Positions 8,828 to 17,882 of a DNA stretch of 46,210 bases are shown here, in pieces. Origin of the DNA: an uncultured bacterium. GTDB taxonomy: Bacteria; Cyanobacteriota; Vampirovibrionia; Gastranaerophilales; Gastranaerophilaceae. Each line of letters opens with the position of its first letter. The stretch's first letter is position 1. A program made the translations under genes and the position numbers. The stretch spans positions 1 through 46,210 of the forward strand of contig CADAYD010000013.1 of NCBI GenBank assembly GCA_902791985.1, given 5' to 3'. The notes under the pieces are model-generated. The model was not told where the DNA came from and ran no database searches. It saw only the letters and a program-made list of their open reading frames with translations.

Positions 8828-9694
8828 TTGACTGATACAAAAGAAATTACATTAGCGAAATATGCGGGTTTTTGTTACGGCGTAAAACGTGCGGTTGATA
8901 CCGTGAAAAAAATTAAAGCCGAAAACCCAGATAAAAATGTCTATGTCTTGGGCGAACTTATTCATAACGCTCAGGTCATTGATGAATTGGAGTCTTTTGG
9001 GGTGATTTCACTTGATAAATTGCCTGAACATGGCGAAGGAATTTGTGTTGTTCGCAGTCATGGTGAAAGCCCGCAAACATTTGAACAGATTAAAGATGCA
9101 GGGTTTGAGGTCTATGATTTAACTTGTCCTGATGTTAAAAAAGTTCAGCAAAAGGCGGTAGAACTTGTTAAAGGCGGCTATTATCTCGTAATTGTAGGGA
9201 AAGAGGAACATCCAGAAGTTAGTGCAATAAAGGCGAATGCACTTATTTATGGAGATAAAGTCTTTGTTGCTGCTACTGTAGAAGATTTGTATAATCATAC
9301 TGCGGAATTAAAAGAACATAAAAATATCGGTGTTGTGGTCCAAACAACTCAGACATTAGCGACGTTAAGCCCGATTATTGAGTATTTAATGTCAATTTCA
9401 AAGGAGTTGCGTATTATTAATACGATTTGTCCCAGTACTTCAAGACGTCAGGCTGAAGCAAAAGAACTTGCCCAAAATAATGACCTTATGATTGTAGTTG
9501 GCTCAAAAAACAGTGCAAATACAACTCATTTAGCAGATATAGCAAGAGAATACACAAAAACAATTCATATTGAGACTTCCGATGAATTATCTCAATATGA
9601 AGATTTAATTAAATGTTCATCTAAAATCGGAGTGACAGCAGGTGCATCAACTCCGCAAAATGTTATAGATAACGTAGTTAAAATGCTGATATAA
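8828..9694 (+). CDS. ispH: 4-hydroxy-3-methylbut-2-enyl diphosphate reductase (IspH/LytB)
   Basis: Last step of the MEP isoprenoid pathway: reduces HMBPP to IPP and DMAPP with a [4Fe-4S] enzyme. The three cluster cysteines are in place: Cys16 in AGFCYGVKRAV, Cys100 in DLTCPDVKKVQ and Cys201 in NTICPSTSRRQ. The catalytic Glu lies in the HPE motif near residue 130. At 288 residues it is the normal size. The start is TTG with GAAAGAAG about nine bases upstream. The rpsA gene follows 21 bases later; in many Firmicutes the two are fused into one LytB-S1 protein, so this pair is the unfused version of the same arrangement. Confidence 0.96.
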   Translation: MTDTKEITLAKYAGFCYGVKRAVDTVKKIKAENPDKNVYVLGELIHNAQVIDELESFGVISLDKLPEHGEGICVVRSHGESPQTFEQIKDAGFEVYDLTCPDVKKVQQKAVELVKGGYYLVIVGKEEHPEVSAIKANALIYGDKVFVAATVEDLYNHTAELKEHKNIGVVVQTTQTLATLSPIIEYLMSISKELRIINTICPSTSRRQAEAKELAQNNDLMIVVGSKNSANTTHLADIAREYTKTIHIETSDELSQYEDLIKCSSKIGVTAGASTPQNVIDNVVKMLI

Positions 9695-9715
9695 AAAGAA
9701 AAGGAGAAAATAAAA

Positions 9716-10807
9716 ATGACAACAGCAACATTAGACGAATTTGAAAAACTATTAGAAGAAAGTTTTTCTAAATCACACACAGTGGCAGACATTGTAGAAG
9801 GTACTGTCTTAAAAAAAGAAAAAGACGGTTATTTGGTAAGTGTTCATGGAACAAAAACGGAAGCATTCTTACCTGAAAAAGAAGTATCTTCATCTGAAGA
9901 AGGCGGTTCTTTAGAAATCGGAGATGTTAAAGAGTTCTACGTATTAAAAGAAGAAACAGATGAAGATGGTATGTTGTTATCACTGAAAAGACTTGCTTTT
10001 GCTCAGGCTTGGGCTCAACTTAATGATGCAAAAGTTCAAGGTGATACAATCTTGGCAAAAGTTGTCAGCGTTGTAAAAGGCGGCGTTCTAGTTGATATTG
10101 CAGATTTAAAAGGTTTTATCCCTTCATCTCAATTAAGAACAGGTACACCATTTGATGGTCTCTTAGATCAAAAAATTGAGGTTAAAGTTCTTGAGGCTGA
10201 TCCTAAGAAAAATAAACTTATCTTATCTCAAAGACAGGCTATAGCAGAACAACGTGATCAAGTTGTTGATAATATTCTTTCAACTCTTGAAGAAGGTATG
10301 GTTGTTAAAGGTGAAGTTGTCAGAATCGCTGATTTTGGTGCATTTATTGATATAAATGGTATTGATGGCTTATTGCCTATTTCTGAAATTTCTTGGTCAA
10401 GAATTAAACATCCTTCAGATGTAATTTCTTTGGGTGAAACTTTAGAAGTTAAAATTATTAAAATCGACAGCGAATTAAAACGTATTTCATTGTCATTAAA
10501 GAGAATGGGTGAAGATCCATGGCAGCAAATCGAAGGTCAATTTTCAGAAGGTCAGGTTATTACCGGCACTGTTAATAAAGTAACCGGATTCGGAGCATTT
10601 ATTAACATATTCCCTGGAGTTGAAGCATTATTGCCTGTTTCTGAGATGGCTGAAGAAAATGTTAATCCGTTTAACAAATTTAAAGTCGGTGATAGTGTAG
10701 AAGTTCTTATTAAGAAATTTACACCGCAAGAACACAGAATTGCGTTGAGTATTAAAGACATAGGTGCTGAACCCTCAAAAGAAGCAGCGCCTGCTGAAGA
10801 AGAATAA
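9716..10807 (+). CDS. rpsA: 30S ribosomal protein S1 (four S1 motifs)
   Basis: Binds mRNA on the small subunit and helps recruit structured or weakly Shine-Dalgarno-led messages. Four S1 RNA-binding repeats are visible, starting near residues 24, 106, 193 and 278. The last two have the strongest consensus (GEVVRIADFGAFIDI and GTVNKVTGFGAFINI). Four repeats and an acidic Ala/Glu tail fit the short S1 of Gram-positive and cyanobacterial-type bacteria rather than the six-repeat E. coli protein. The strong ribosome binding site AAGGAG sits about ten bases before the ATG. It is co-transcribed with ispH and ends at a terminator hairpin. S1 is of interest here because several genes lack Shine-Dalgarno sequences. 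Confidence 0.93.
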   Translation: MTTATLDEFEKLLEESFSKSHTVADIVEGTVLKKEKDGYLVSVHGTKTEAFLPEKEVSSSEEGGSLEIGDVKEFYVLKEETDEDGMLLSLKRLAFAQAWAQLNDAKVQGDTILAKVVSVVKGGVLVDIADLKGFIPSSQLRTGTPFDGLLDQKIEVKVLEADPKKNKLILSQRQAIAEQRDQVVDNILSTLEEGMVVKGEVVRIADFGAFIDINGIDGLLPISEISWSRIKHPSDVISLGETLEVKIIKIDSELKRISLSLKRMGEDPWQQIEGQFSEGQVITGTVNKVTGFGAFINIFPGVEALLPVSEMAEENVNPFNKFKVGDSVEVLIKKFTPQEHRIALSIKDIGAEPSKEAAPAEEE

Positions 10808-10832
10808 TATTTAAATTCTTTATTGAATAGAT

Positions 10833-10865
10833 AAGCGCCATTGTTTTAATAAAACAATGGCGCTT
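10833..10865. terminator. Bidirectional terminator between rpsA and the phosphatase gene
   Basis: AAGCGCCATTGTTTTA and its perfect complement are separated by one base, followed by CATTTTAA on the plus strand. The genes on both sides converge on it (plus-strand rpsA, minus-strand phosphatase), so it can serve both. The T tract is weak. Confidence 0.75.
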
Positions 10866-10901
10866 CATTTTAATAATTTTAAAATTATTAACGGCTCTAT
10901 T

Positions 10902-11525
10902 TTATATTGGAACATGCCCGCAGTATACAAGGCTTGCCCAATTTTCATAGTAACTGATTTGAGTAACGCTGCCTGTCCTAATATAAATTTTAAGCAGCAT
11001 ATCAGCTGGTATATCAAGGGCAGCACAAATTGCAGCCTGAATTACATCCGGATGCGTTACAATAATAATCCTATCGCCTTGATTTTTCTTAAGTAATTCA
11101 TCAATGATTACTTTTATTCTTGCTATAAATTTGTTTGCGTTTTCACCGGAGGATGAATCATCAGATAATAGAGATGAAAGAATTTCTCGTACTCCGTTTG
11201 GATATTTCTCAAAAATCTGAGAGTAAGTTAATCCATCCCATTCCCCTAAAATTCGCGGAGTTAAATCTTCTAATACTTCAAAATCTTGTTTAAACAATTT
11301 TGAAATCATTTCTGCTGATTGTTGCGTCCTTAAAGCGGGAGAAGAATATATCGCATCATTTTTTATTGCACGTTTTTTTAAGTATAAAACTACATTCTCC
11401 ATTTCTTCTATTCCCAAATCTGACAATGGCGGATAGTTTTGAGCATCAGAGAATCTGCCTTCCTCAGAGTGAATAGTTGCTCCATGGCATATAAAAGTTA
11501 TTTTACATTTTCTATTAAAATACAT
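10902..11525 (-). CDS. Histidine phosphatase (phosphoglycerate mutase-like) with altered RHG motif
   Basis: Histidine phosphatase superfamily, which uses a phospho-histidine intermediate. The N-terminal strand reads KITFICHGAT, so the catalytic His14 is present, but the Arg of the defining RHG triplet is Cys13. Other family motifs are normal: YSSPALRTQQSAEMI, the LGEWDGLTYSQI segment with the acidic catalytic region, and the second His in VTHPDVIQAA. It has 207 residues. The substrate cannot be deduced; relatives include alpha-ribazole phosphatase and broad-specificity phosphatases. A strong AAAGGAG ribosome binding site and an extended -10 promoter precede it. Confidence 0.85.
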   Translation of the reverse strand: MYFNRKCKITFICHGATIHSEEGRFSDAQNYPPLSDLGIEEMENVVLYLKKRAIKNDAIYSSPALRTQQSAEMISKLFKQDFEVLEDLTPRILGEWDGLTYSQIFEKYPNGVREILSSLLSDDSSSGENANKFIARIKVIIDELLKKNQGDRIIIVTHPDVIQAAICAALDIPADMLLKIYIRTGSVTQISYYENWASLVYCGHVPI

Positions 11526-11542
11526 TGTCTTTCTCCTTTTAT

Positions 11543-11551
11543 ATTATAGCA
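11543..11551 (-). promoter_or_regulatory. Extended -10 promoter of the histidine phosphatase gene
   Basis: On the minus strand TGC is followed directly by consensus TATAAT (11548 to 11543). The ATG is 18 bases further on, with an AAAGGAG ribosome binding site between. Confidence 0.6.
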
Positions 11552-11594
11552 TGGATTTTATTTTTGCGGTAGTATAAAGAAAAAGGAGTGTATT

Positions 11595-12092
11595 ATGAAA
11601 GGTAGAGCTTTTAAATTTGGTGATAATATTTCAACAGATCATATTGCGCCGGGAAGGTTGTATCATTTGCGTTCGGACTTGAATGAATTTGCGAAACACG
11701 TACTTGAAGATGCGGATGAAACATTTGCTTCTCGCATGCAAAAGGGTGATTTTGTTGTAGCTGGAAATAATTTCGGTTTGGGTTCTTCAAGAGAACATGC
11801 TCCGAGAATCATGAAAATTGCTGGGATTGGGGCGGTTTTAGCAAAATCATTCGCAAGAATATTTTATAGAAATGCAATTAATATCGGTTTACTTGCAATT
11901 GAATGTGATACTGATTCTATTGATGAGGGTGATGAATTAGAATTAGATATAGAAAAAGGAATTATAACAAATCTTACTAACGGTGCTATTATTCAGATTG
12001 AACCGCTGCCTCCTGTTATGATAAAGCTTTTAAATGATGGCGGACTTGTTGAGCATATTAAGAAAAACGGAGATTTCAAACTAACCGACTAA
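11595..12092 (+). CDS. leuD: 3-isopropylmalate dehydratase small subunit family (LeuD-like)
   Basis: Swivel-domain subunit of the aconitase-like isomerases. With LeuC it converts 2-isopropylmalate to 3-isopropylmalate in leucine synthesis, or acts on the homoaconitate analogue. Signatures: GRAFKFGDNISTDHIAPGR near the start, then NNFGLGSSREHAPRIMK (substrate-binding swivel loop) and AKSFARIFYRNAINIGLLAI. It has 165 residues, the size of the prokaryotic LeuD/HacB small subunit rather than the longer proteobacterial LeuD. The start is ATG 11595 with AAAAAGGAG upstream. No leuC, leuA or leuB is adjacent, so the partner must be encoded elsewhere; leucine versus lysine/methanogen-type homologue cannot be separated from sequence alone. 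Confidence 0.9.
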   Translation: MKGRAFKFGDNISTDHIAPGRLYHLRSDLNEFAKHVLEDADETFASRMQKGDFVVAGNNFGLGSSREHAPRIMKIAGIGAVLAKSFARIFYRNAINIGLLAIECDTDSIDEGDELELDIEKGIITNLTNGAIIQIEPLPPVMIKLLNDGGLVEHIKKNGDFKLTD

Positions 12093-12185
12093 TTGATTTT
12101 ATCTGCGAAATTTCTTAATATATTTGTGATTTTTTAAAATTAATTATATTCTTTTAATAGATATACGACGAAGGGGAATAAATAT

Positions 12186-13478
12186 ATGAATATACAAGAA
12201 AGAACTGACGAAATTAATCGTGTAATAAGAAATATTGCCGAATTTATTCAAGTTCATAAAGATATTAAAGATGATTTTAATGAATATATAAGAACATTAG
12301 GCAGAGAGGCTCAAAGCGGGGTATCATTTCAAGCTGCTTGTTTTAGCTATATATTAGAACGAAATATTGGGGAGGATTTTAAAAGTATTCCTGAATTATA
12401 TTTAGAAAATAATAAAGGATTGGATAAAGAAACAAAAAAAATTGTAGAGGCAATGCAGGATTCAATTTCTTCTGTTTTTGAAATTAAACGTGTTACCCGC
12501 AGTGGATTTGATTTTCTCAATATTATAAATGAACGTCGTTATATGGTCACCTCTTTAATGAAAATGACTGCGTTTCGTGGGATTGGTGCAGGTAGCTTTA
12601 TAATTGCAAGAATATTAACCCTTGATGGTGATGTTTATTTACTCGAAATTTCCGGTGTTTTGCCTGCTTCACGTAAAAATGATGCATATAGGTTTGCGGT
12701 TGCAAAAATTATTCAAAATCCCGAGCTTGTATACTTGGATAATCCTGAAATGCAAAAAGAAATTGAACAGGATGTTGAAAATATTTATCATAAGTTTGTC
12801 GAATTTTTTGGTAAGACTGAGATTATTACTACAAATAAAAATGCTGATGAATTAATAGGCATTTTTAATGATTATGCAGAAGAAGGGGTAAAAAATTCTT
12901 ACGAAGAATTTGTAACAGAGCCTGCTGAGTACAAATTTTTTAATGTGCAGGAATTTAACAATTCTTATGATAATTTCTTGGAAAATTCATTGGGAGGTTT
13001 TTCTTCCCATCAGGAAGAATATGATGTCGGAATTGTATATGACAGAGAGTTAGGTTTATATGCTATACCGTTTTATGGTACATTCAATAAAATATTTGAG
13101 GTTAAAGATTATACCAAAATATTAAATTACGATGAGTGTATAAAGTATTTCCTCAGAAATGATAAATATCCTGCCAATTTGATAAGAACGGTTGCACAAA
13201 AGTATAAAAATTTTATGCCTATAGTGAATTCTGTGCTTGGTAAAAACTATACATTGGATGAATTATTGAGAACTTATAAAAGAAGATATTTAAATAACAA
13301 GATTATGTCTTCTACAACTGTGCTTTATCGTTCAAGTGCATTTTCAAATACTTTAGGTTTAATTGAGGATATTGAAAATGCGCCTGAAGTTGATTTGACA
13401 CAAAAAGTTGGCAGAAATGACCCCTGTCCATGTGGAAGCGGTAAAAAATTTAAAAAATGCTGCGGCGCTAATTTGTAA
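12186..13478 (+). CDS. Protein of unknown function with C-terminal SEC-C zinc motif
   Basis: It has 430 residues with no signal peptide. The only recognisable part is the last ~20 residues, [19 protein letters not shown], the SEC-C metal-binding motif first described at the C-terminus of SecA and found on many unrelated proteins, where it binds zinc and often contacts ribosomes or SecB-like partners. The main body is charged and mostly helical with no motif I recognise. AGGGG lies about eight bases before the start. The recN start is ten bases after the stop, so the two are probably co-transcribed; a joint role in DNA repair is only a guess. Confidence 0.85.
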   Translation: MNIQERTDEINRVIRNIAEFIQVHKDIKDDFNEYIRTLGREAQSGVSFQAACFSYILERNIGEDFKSIPELYLENNKGLDKETKKIVEAMQDSISSVFEIKRVTRSGFDFLNIINERRYMVTSLMKMTAFRGIGAGSFIIARILTLDGDVYLLEISGVLPASRKNDAYRFAVAKIIQNPELVYLDNPEMQKEIEQDVENIYHKFVEFFGKTEIITTNKNADELIGIFNDYAEEGVKNSYEEFVTEPAEYKFFNVQEFNNSYDNFLENSLGGFSSHQEEYDVGIVYDRELGLYAIPFYGTFNKIFEVKDYTKILNYDECIKYFLRNDKYPANLIRTVAQKYKNFMPIVNSVLGKNYTLDELLRTYKRRYLNNKIMSSTTVLYRSSAFSNTLGLIEDIENAPEVDLTQKVGRNDPCPCGSGKKFKKCCGANL

Positions 13479-13487
13479 AATAAAACT

Positions 13488-15140
13488 ATGATTAAACAGC
13501 TTAGACTCAAAAATTATATACTTATTGATGAATTGTGCGCCAATTTTGACTGCGGACTGAATGTAATTACCGGTGAAACAGGAGCCGGCAAAAGCATATT
13601 GCTCAATGCAATCGATTTGGTGTTTTCAAATCGTGTTTCGAAAGATGTTATAAAGTCGGGTTGTGATAAGGCCACAATTGAGTTAACTCTTGAAAATTCT
13701 AATAATAATTTGTCTGAATTATTTGAACAAAATGGAATTGATGATTGCGGAAATTTAATAGAAATATCAAAAGAAATCACTCAGAATTCAGTGCGCTCAA
13801 GGATTAATGGGACACTTGTTAACCAAGAATTATTAAAGAGTTTAAGAACTTTATTCGTAGATATTCATTCTCAGCACCAAACATATACTTTTCTGCAGCC
13901 TCAGTACCATATTACGCTTCTTGATTCTTATGCCAAAGAATTTTATGGCTCGCTGCTTTTGGAGTATACAAATAAATATTCAATTTATAATCAGCTGAAA
14001 AAGCAATTAGAAATTGCTCAAAACAGCGCCAATGCAACAGAAACACAAATCGATTTTTTAAAGTTCCAAATATCTGAAATTGAAGAAGCACAGATTCAGT
14101 CTAATACAGAAGATATTGAACTGGAAAGCGAATTGGAAATTCTTAATAATGCAGAAAAATTGAAAGAACTCACTGGCAGTGCATATTGGGCAATTAACGG
14201 CGATGAAGGCTCAATTATTGAATCTCTTACCCATATTAAATCAGATATTTCAAAGGCTGCTTCATTAGATTCAAGATTAGAGGATATATTAGGTGATTTT
14301 TCTTCCGTTGGAGAAACTTTAAGAGAAATTTCATCTTATTTGCGCAATTATTCTCAAAATATGGATAATGATACACAAAGATTAAATGATATCCAAGAAA
14401 GACTTTTTCTTCTTGATAAACTAAAGCGTAAGTATGGTGGTTCTCTTGAATCTGTCTTAACTTCATATAATCACGCAAGTGAGGAATTATCAAAAATTGA
14501 GTATTCGTCAAAGAATGTTGAAGAACTCCAACAAAAAATTGATGCAATTGAAAAAGAATTATATAAAATTGGCGAACAAATCAGCATTTCAAGAAAAAAT
14601 TATGCTCAAGTTCTATCTGTCCTTATTCAAGACAAATTATCTTTTCTGGAATTACCTAAAACACGATTTGAAATTAGTATTACCTCAAAGCCTTTAAGCA
14701 ATGACGGCATCGATAATGTTGAGTTTTTGATATCTACAAATGTTTCAGAGGATTTGAAGCCTCTTGCAAAGGTTGCATCAGGTGGAGAAATTTCAAGAGT
14801 TATGCTCGCAATTAAATCCATATTTGCTCATAATGATGATATTGATACCGTGATATTTGATGAAATTGATACCGGAATTTCAGGTCATGCTGCTCAAAGT
14901 GTTGCTGACGAGATTGCTCAATTATCTATGCACCATCAGGTAATTGTAATTACTCATCAACCTATAATTGCTTCAAAAGCAAATAAACATTTTTATGTAA
15001 GAAAATCGCAAAATGATGAAACTAAAGTTGATGTTTATGTTTTAACAGGTGAAAACAGAGTAAAGGCATTGGCTGAACTTGCCGGAGGAGAAATAAATAA
15101 TCAATCTGTCGAATTTGCGAAGTCTTTATTATCACGCTAA
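13488..15140 (+). CDS. recN: DNA repair protein RecN
   Basis: SMC-like ATPase acting early in double-strand break repair. The Walker A is at the N-terminus (VITGETGAGKSILLNAIDLVF). A central Glu/Lys-rich coiled coil (about residues 155-375) carries the hinge-like region. The C-terminal half has the ABC signature VASGGEISRVMLAIK, Walker B VIFDEIDTGISGHAAQSV and the His-switch VIVITHQPIIAS. At 550 residues it is the usual size. The stop of the SEC-C protein is ten bases upstream, and no strong ribosome binding site is visible, which fits translational coupling. Confidence 0.95.
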   Translation: MIKQLRLKNYILIDELCANFDCGLNVITGETGAGKSILLNAIDLVFSNRVSKDVIKSGCDKATIELTLENSNNNLSELFEQNGIDDCGNLIEISKEITQNSVRSRINGTLVNQELLKSLRTLFVDIHSQHQTYTFLQPQYHITLLDSYAKEFYGSLLLEYTNKYSIYNQLKKQLEIAQNSANATETQIDFLKFQISEIEEAQIQSNTEDIELESELEILNNAEKLKELTGSAYWAINGDEGSIIESLTHIKSDISKAASLDSRLEDILGDFSSVGETLREISSYLRNYSQNMDNDTQRLNDIQERLFLLDKLKRKYGGSLESVLTSYNHASEELSKIEYSSKNVEELQQKIDAIEKELYKIGEQISISRKNYAQVLSVLIQDKLSFLELPKTRFEISITSKPLSNDGIDNVEFLISTNVSEDLKPLAKVASGGEISRVMLAIKSIFAHNDDIDTVIFDEIDTGISGHAAQSVADEIAQLSMHHQVIVITHQPIIASKANKHFYVRKSQNDETKVDVYVLTGENRVKALAELAGGEINNQSVEFAKSLLSR

Positions 15141-15229
15141 ATTTGTAAATAAATGTTAAGAACACGCATTTTTCAGGCAATTTTTAATTTCAGGGAACTT
15201 TAATTTATTGAAAATACAGGAAAATTCAT

Positions 15230-16459
15230 ATGCTAATAAGTAGATTACCCCAAACAAATTTTAATGCGCATAAAAAGCAGCAAGCGCAGGAAGCTGTACC
15301 TCAGTTGCATTTACGACCGCAATTGCAAGCTGATACGGTTTCTTTTGGGGCGAAAATTCCAAAGTATGATAAGACTTTTTTTATGGATGCAATTTCCAGA
15401 GGTTATGATAGTGCAGAGTCATCATTAATTTCTGCGGCAAAAGAATTTCATAGGGCTTTAAAAAAGGTTGTTAATAAACTTAAAGCGTACGGATTTGAAT
15501 ATGACGAAGCATACAACACGAAATGTCCTTTAAAGAAAAAGGATTCCGTTTTAGATAAATATGAAAGACAGGGTTGTGCTCAGGATATGATTAGAGGTAC
15601 AATATATTGGCAAGACCAGCAGGATGTTTTAGCCTTTAAAAAATTTCTGGATGCAATGAAAGAAGAGGGTTGGTCTATCTCAAGAGTTAGGAAAATAGAT
15701 CCTAAAACTGGAAATTTCATTAAAGGTATTAGTTTCCCAGACTTAGAAATTCGCCAAGAAGGTTTGACTACTGAGTCCCTTGCTCCTTTAGGTGAATTTA
15801 TACAGCGTGCTGAAATATCAAAACCTAGAGAATCAACTTACGCTGATTGGCAAGTCCGATTTGTCAGCCCGAAGGATAAGGACCATGAATGTGAAGTAAT
15901 TTTCCTGTATGGACCGCATTATAAGGATGCAAAAGAATTAGAACATAAATTTGTTTATGAACCTATTAGAAAACTGAAAAAGCTTCATGTTGACAGAAAT
16001 ATTGAACATCATCAAAAGGGCTCCCCAGGGTATGTGATAGCGTCTAATTTCCATGAAATCCAGAAGCGACTTATTCAATTCATTTCTCAGCCGTTATTTA
16101 CAAATGCTTTCAATGCGGACTTAAAAATAAAAGATGCCGAAAAGTTGCCTGTAGAAATAAGTAAAAGTTATGCCGCACTGATTATGAATTATGCCAAAGG
16201 CATTTCAAAAGTGCTGCCTTCGTATTATTCGCAAGTAACAAAAGAGTTACTAAAAGAAGAACAGATTGTTTCTTCAATTAAGGCTTCCCCTTCTTATCAA
16301 ATAAGACCGGATAAAACTATTTCAAAAAGAGAAATTATAGAAACAAGAAAAGAAGTTAAGGACAGGCTTGCACACTGCAAAGAACGTGATACTACAAAAA
16401 TTGCAGAAGTAATTAACGATTTAAAACAAACTATAGATAGATTTGTAATTAAAGATTAG
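15230..16459 (+). CDS. RelA/SpoT-like nucleotidyltransferase-fold protein with SFGAK N-terminal signature
   Basis: It has 409 residues. Residues 35-42 read DTVSFGAK, the FGAK signature shared with other proteins in this window. From about residue 75 the order of motifs resembles RelA/SpoT-fold synthetases: a Lys-rich stretch KKKDSVLDKY (102-111), then DMIRGTIYW (119-127, compared with the family's D-x-x-RG-x-I strand). Later a beta strand QVRFVS leads to ECEVIFLY (220-227) in the place of the catalytic ExQ strand, then HYKDAKELEHKFVYEPIRKL (compared with the K-x-x-x-H-x-x-YE-x-x-R helix). If correct it would transfer pyrophosphate or nucleotidyl groups to an unknown acceptor. Full RelA HD, TGS and ACT domains are absent. 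The ribosome binding site is AGGA, eight bases upstream. The homology is from pattern reading and needs a profile search. Confidence 0.6.
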   Translation: MLISRLPQTNFNAHKKQQAQEAVPQLHLRPQLQADTVSFGAKIPKYDKTFFMDAISRGYDSAESSLISAAKEFHRALKKVVNKLKAYGFEYDEAYNTKCPLKKKDSVLDKYERQGCAQDMIRGTIYWQDQQDVLAFKKFLDAMKEEGWSISRVRKIDPKTGNFIKGISFPDLEIRQEGLTTESLAPLGEFIQRAEISKPRESTYADWQVRFVSPKDKDHECEVIFLYGPHYKDAKELEHKFVYEPIRKLKKLHVDRNIEHHQKGSPGYVIASNFHEIQKRLIQFISQPLFTNAFNADLKIKDAEKLPVEISKSYAALIMNYAKGISKVLPSYYSQVTKELLKEEQIVSSIKASPSYQIRPDKTISKREIIETRKEVKDRLAHCKERDTTKIAEVINDLKQTIDRFVIKD

Positions 16460-17805
16460 ACTTTAATTATTGCAACATTTTCTATGTGATATGTGTGACA
16501 AAACATGTCAAAAGGTTGAATTGATTGTATATTGCAATTATTTTCTTTTAAATATTTTAAATCTCTTGCAAGTGTAGCAGGATTGCAAGATACATAAATA
16601 ATATGCCCCTTGCATAGTTTTAAAGCATAATTTAGTGAATCGGGGGTGCATCCTTTTCTTGGCGGGTCAAGTATAATTATATCGAATTCCCTTTTTTCGT
16701 TTTTAAAATATTCTTGAGCATCTCCACTGTGTATTTCAATATTATCAATGTTGTTAACTTTTAAACTTTCTTTTGCAAGTTTGACTGATTTTTTATTTTC
16801 TTCAATTGTGACTACGGATTTTGCTATATCTGATAAACAAATCCCGATGGTGCTGATTCCTGAATACGCATCAAGTATTGTTGGTGTTTTATAATTTGTT
16901 TTTATGAAATTTTTGATGTAGTCAAATATGTTTTCTGCACTCTTAGGATTTACCTGAAAGAAAGTTTCTGAGGCTATTTTGAATACTTTTGAACATATTT
17001 TTTCAAGAATAAATTCATCTCCAACTATACATTCGGTTTGTTCACCGAGTATAATATTAGAGCGTTTTTGGTTGAAGTTTACACATACACCTGATATTTC
17101 ATTAAATTTGTTAAAAATAGCATGCGAAAATTCTTTTATAATGTCTGATACTGTATTGTTATTTATTACCAGAGTAATCAAGCATTTTTGATTATAATTT
17201 GAATGTCTTATTAAGACATGTCTTAATTCTCCTTGATGTTTTTTTTCATCATAAGCAGTTATGTTATATTTTTGCGATGCTTCCCTTATGAATTCAATAA
17301 TATCATCACAAATTTTGGGTTGTATAGGACAATATTTTATATTAACAATTTCATGTGAAGCAGGTTTATAATATCCTGCAAGGAGTCTTTTTGAATTTTT
17401 TGTTTGAGATACCGGATATTGAATTTTATGTCTGTAATTCTTTATATCAGGACTTGGTATTGTCTTGGGTATATCCATTTCTAAATTTGCAATTGTTTGT
17501 ATGGTTTCTTTAACAATATCTTTCTTAAGTTCAAGTTGATAATCGTAGTCTATAAATTGAATTTGACAAGAGCCGCATATTTTTTGCATCGGGCAAAACG
17601 GTTTTATTCTGTGCGGCGATGGCTCAAGTATTTCTTCAATTTTTGCATTCGCAAAATTTTTATTTACTTTTGTGATTTTTATTTTAACAATATCTTCAGG
17701 GCAAGCATTATCAACAAATACAACCATACCATCTATTCTTGCCAAACCCAAGCCTAAATTCGTTAATTTTTCTATTTTTGATTGATAAATTTCACCGGTA
17801 ATCAT
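16456..17805 (-). CDS. rlmD: 23S rRNA (uracil-5-)-methyltransferase, RumA/RlmD family
   Basis: Methylates C5 of a uridine in 23S rRNA using SAM. The N-terminal ~60 residues form a TRAM RNA-binding domain. An Fe-S motif follows (CPMQKICGSCQ plus a Cys in the YCPIQ segment). The C-terminal methyltransferase domain shows LDAYSGISTIGICLS for SAM, then ILDPPRKGC, and YVSCNPATLARDL with the catalytic Cys. At 449 residues it fits RlmD/RlmCD; the exact target uridine cannot be read from sequence. It converges with the RelA/SpoT-like gene and overlaps it by four bases. There is no Shine-Dalgarno; an extended -10 lies immediately upstream of the ATG. Confidence 0.9.
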   Translation of the reverse strand: MITGEIYQSKIEKLTNLGLGLARIDGMVVFVDNACPEDIVKIKITKVNKNFANAKIEEILEPSPHRIKPFCPMQKICGSCQIQFIDYDYQLELKKDIVKETIQTIANLEMDIPKTIPSPDIKNYRHKIQYPVSQTKNSKRLLAGYYKPASHEIVNIKYCPIQPKICDDIIEFIREASQKYNITAYDEKKHQGELRHVLIRHSNYNQKCLITLVINNNTVSDIIKEFSHAIFNKFNEISGVCVNFNQKRSNIILGEQTECIVGDEFILEKICSKVFKIASETFFQVNPKSAENIFDYIKNFIKTNYKTPTILDAYSGISTIGICLSDIAKSVVTIEENKKSVKLAKESLKVNNIDNIEIHSGDAQEYFKNEKREFDIIILDPPRKGCTPDSLNYALKLCKGHIIYVSCNPATLARDLKYLKENNCNIQSIQPFDMFCHTYHIENVAIIKV

Positions 17806-17811
17806 AATTGA

Positions 17812-17820
17812 ATTTTAACA
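17812..17820 (-). promoter_or_regulatory. Extended -10 promoter giving a leaderless rlmD mRNA
   Basis: On the minus strand TGT is followed by TAAAAT (17817 to 17812), ending six bases before the ATG at 17805. Transcription would start at or within a base of the initiation codon. Confidence 0.5.
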
Positions 17821-17829
17821 CGAATAATA

Positions 17830-17858
17830 TTAACTTTTTAAATCAAATATGCTATTAT
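17830..17858 (+). promoter_or_regulatory. Promoter of the lipoprotein gene
   Basis: TTAACT (17830-17835), a 17-base spacer ending in TGC, then TATTAT (17853-17858). AAGGGG follows at 17872-17877 before the ATG at 17883. It is divergent from the rlmD promoter. Confidence 0.6.
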
Positions 17859-17882
17859 ATAGAAAATATCTAAGGGGTATGC

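Noticed and set aside
10857-11096. 79-residue plus-strand frame
   Set aside because: It is the antisense of the histidine phosphatase gene, starts within the terminator hairpin and lacks a ribosome binding site.
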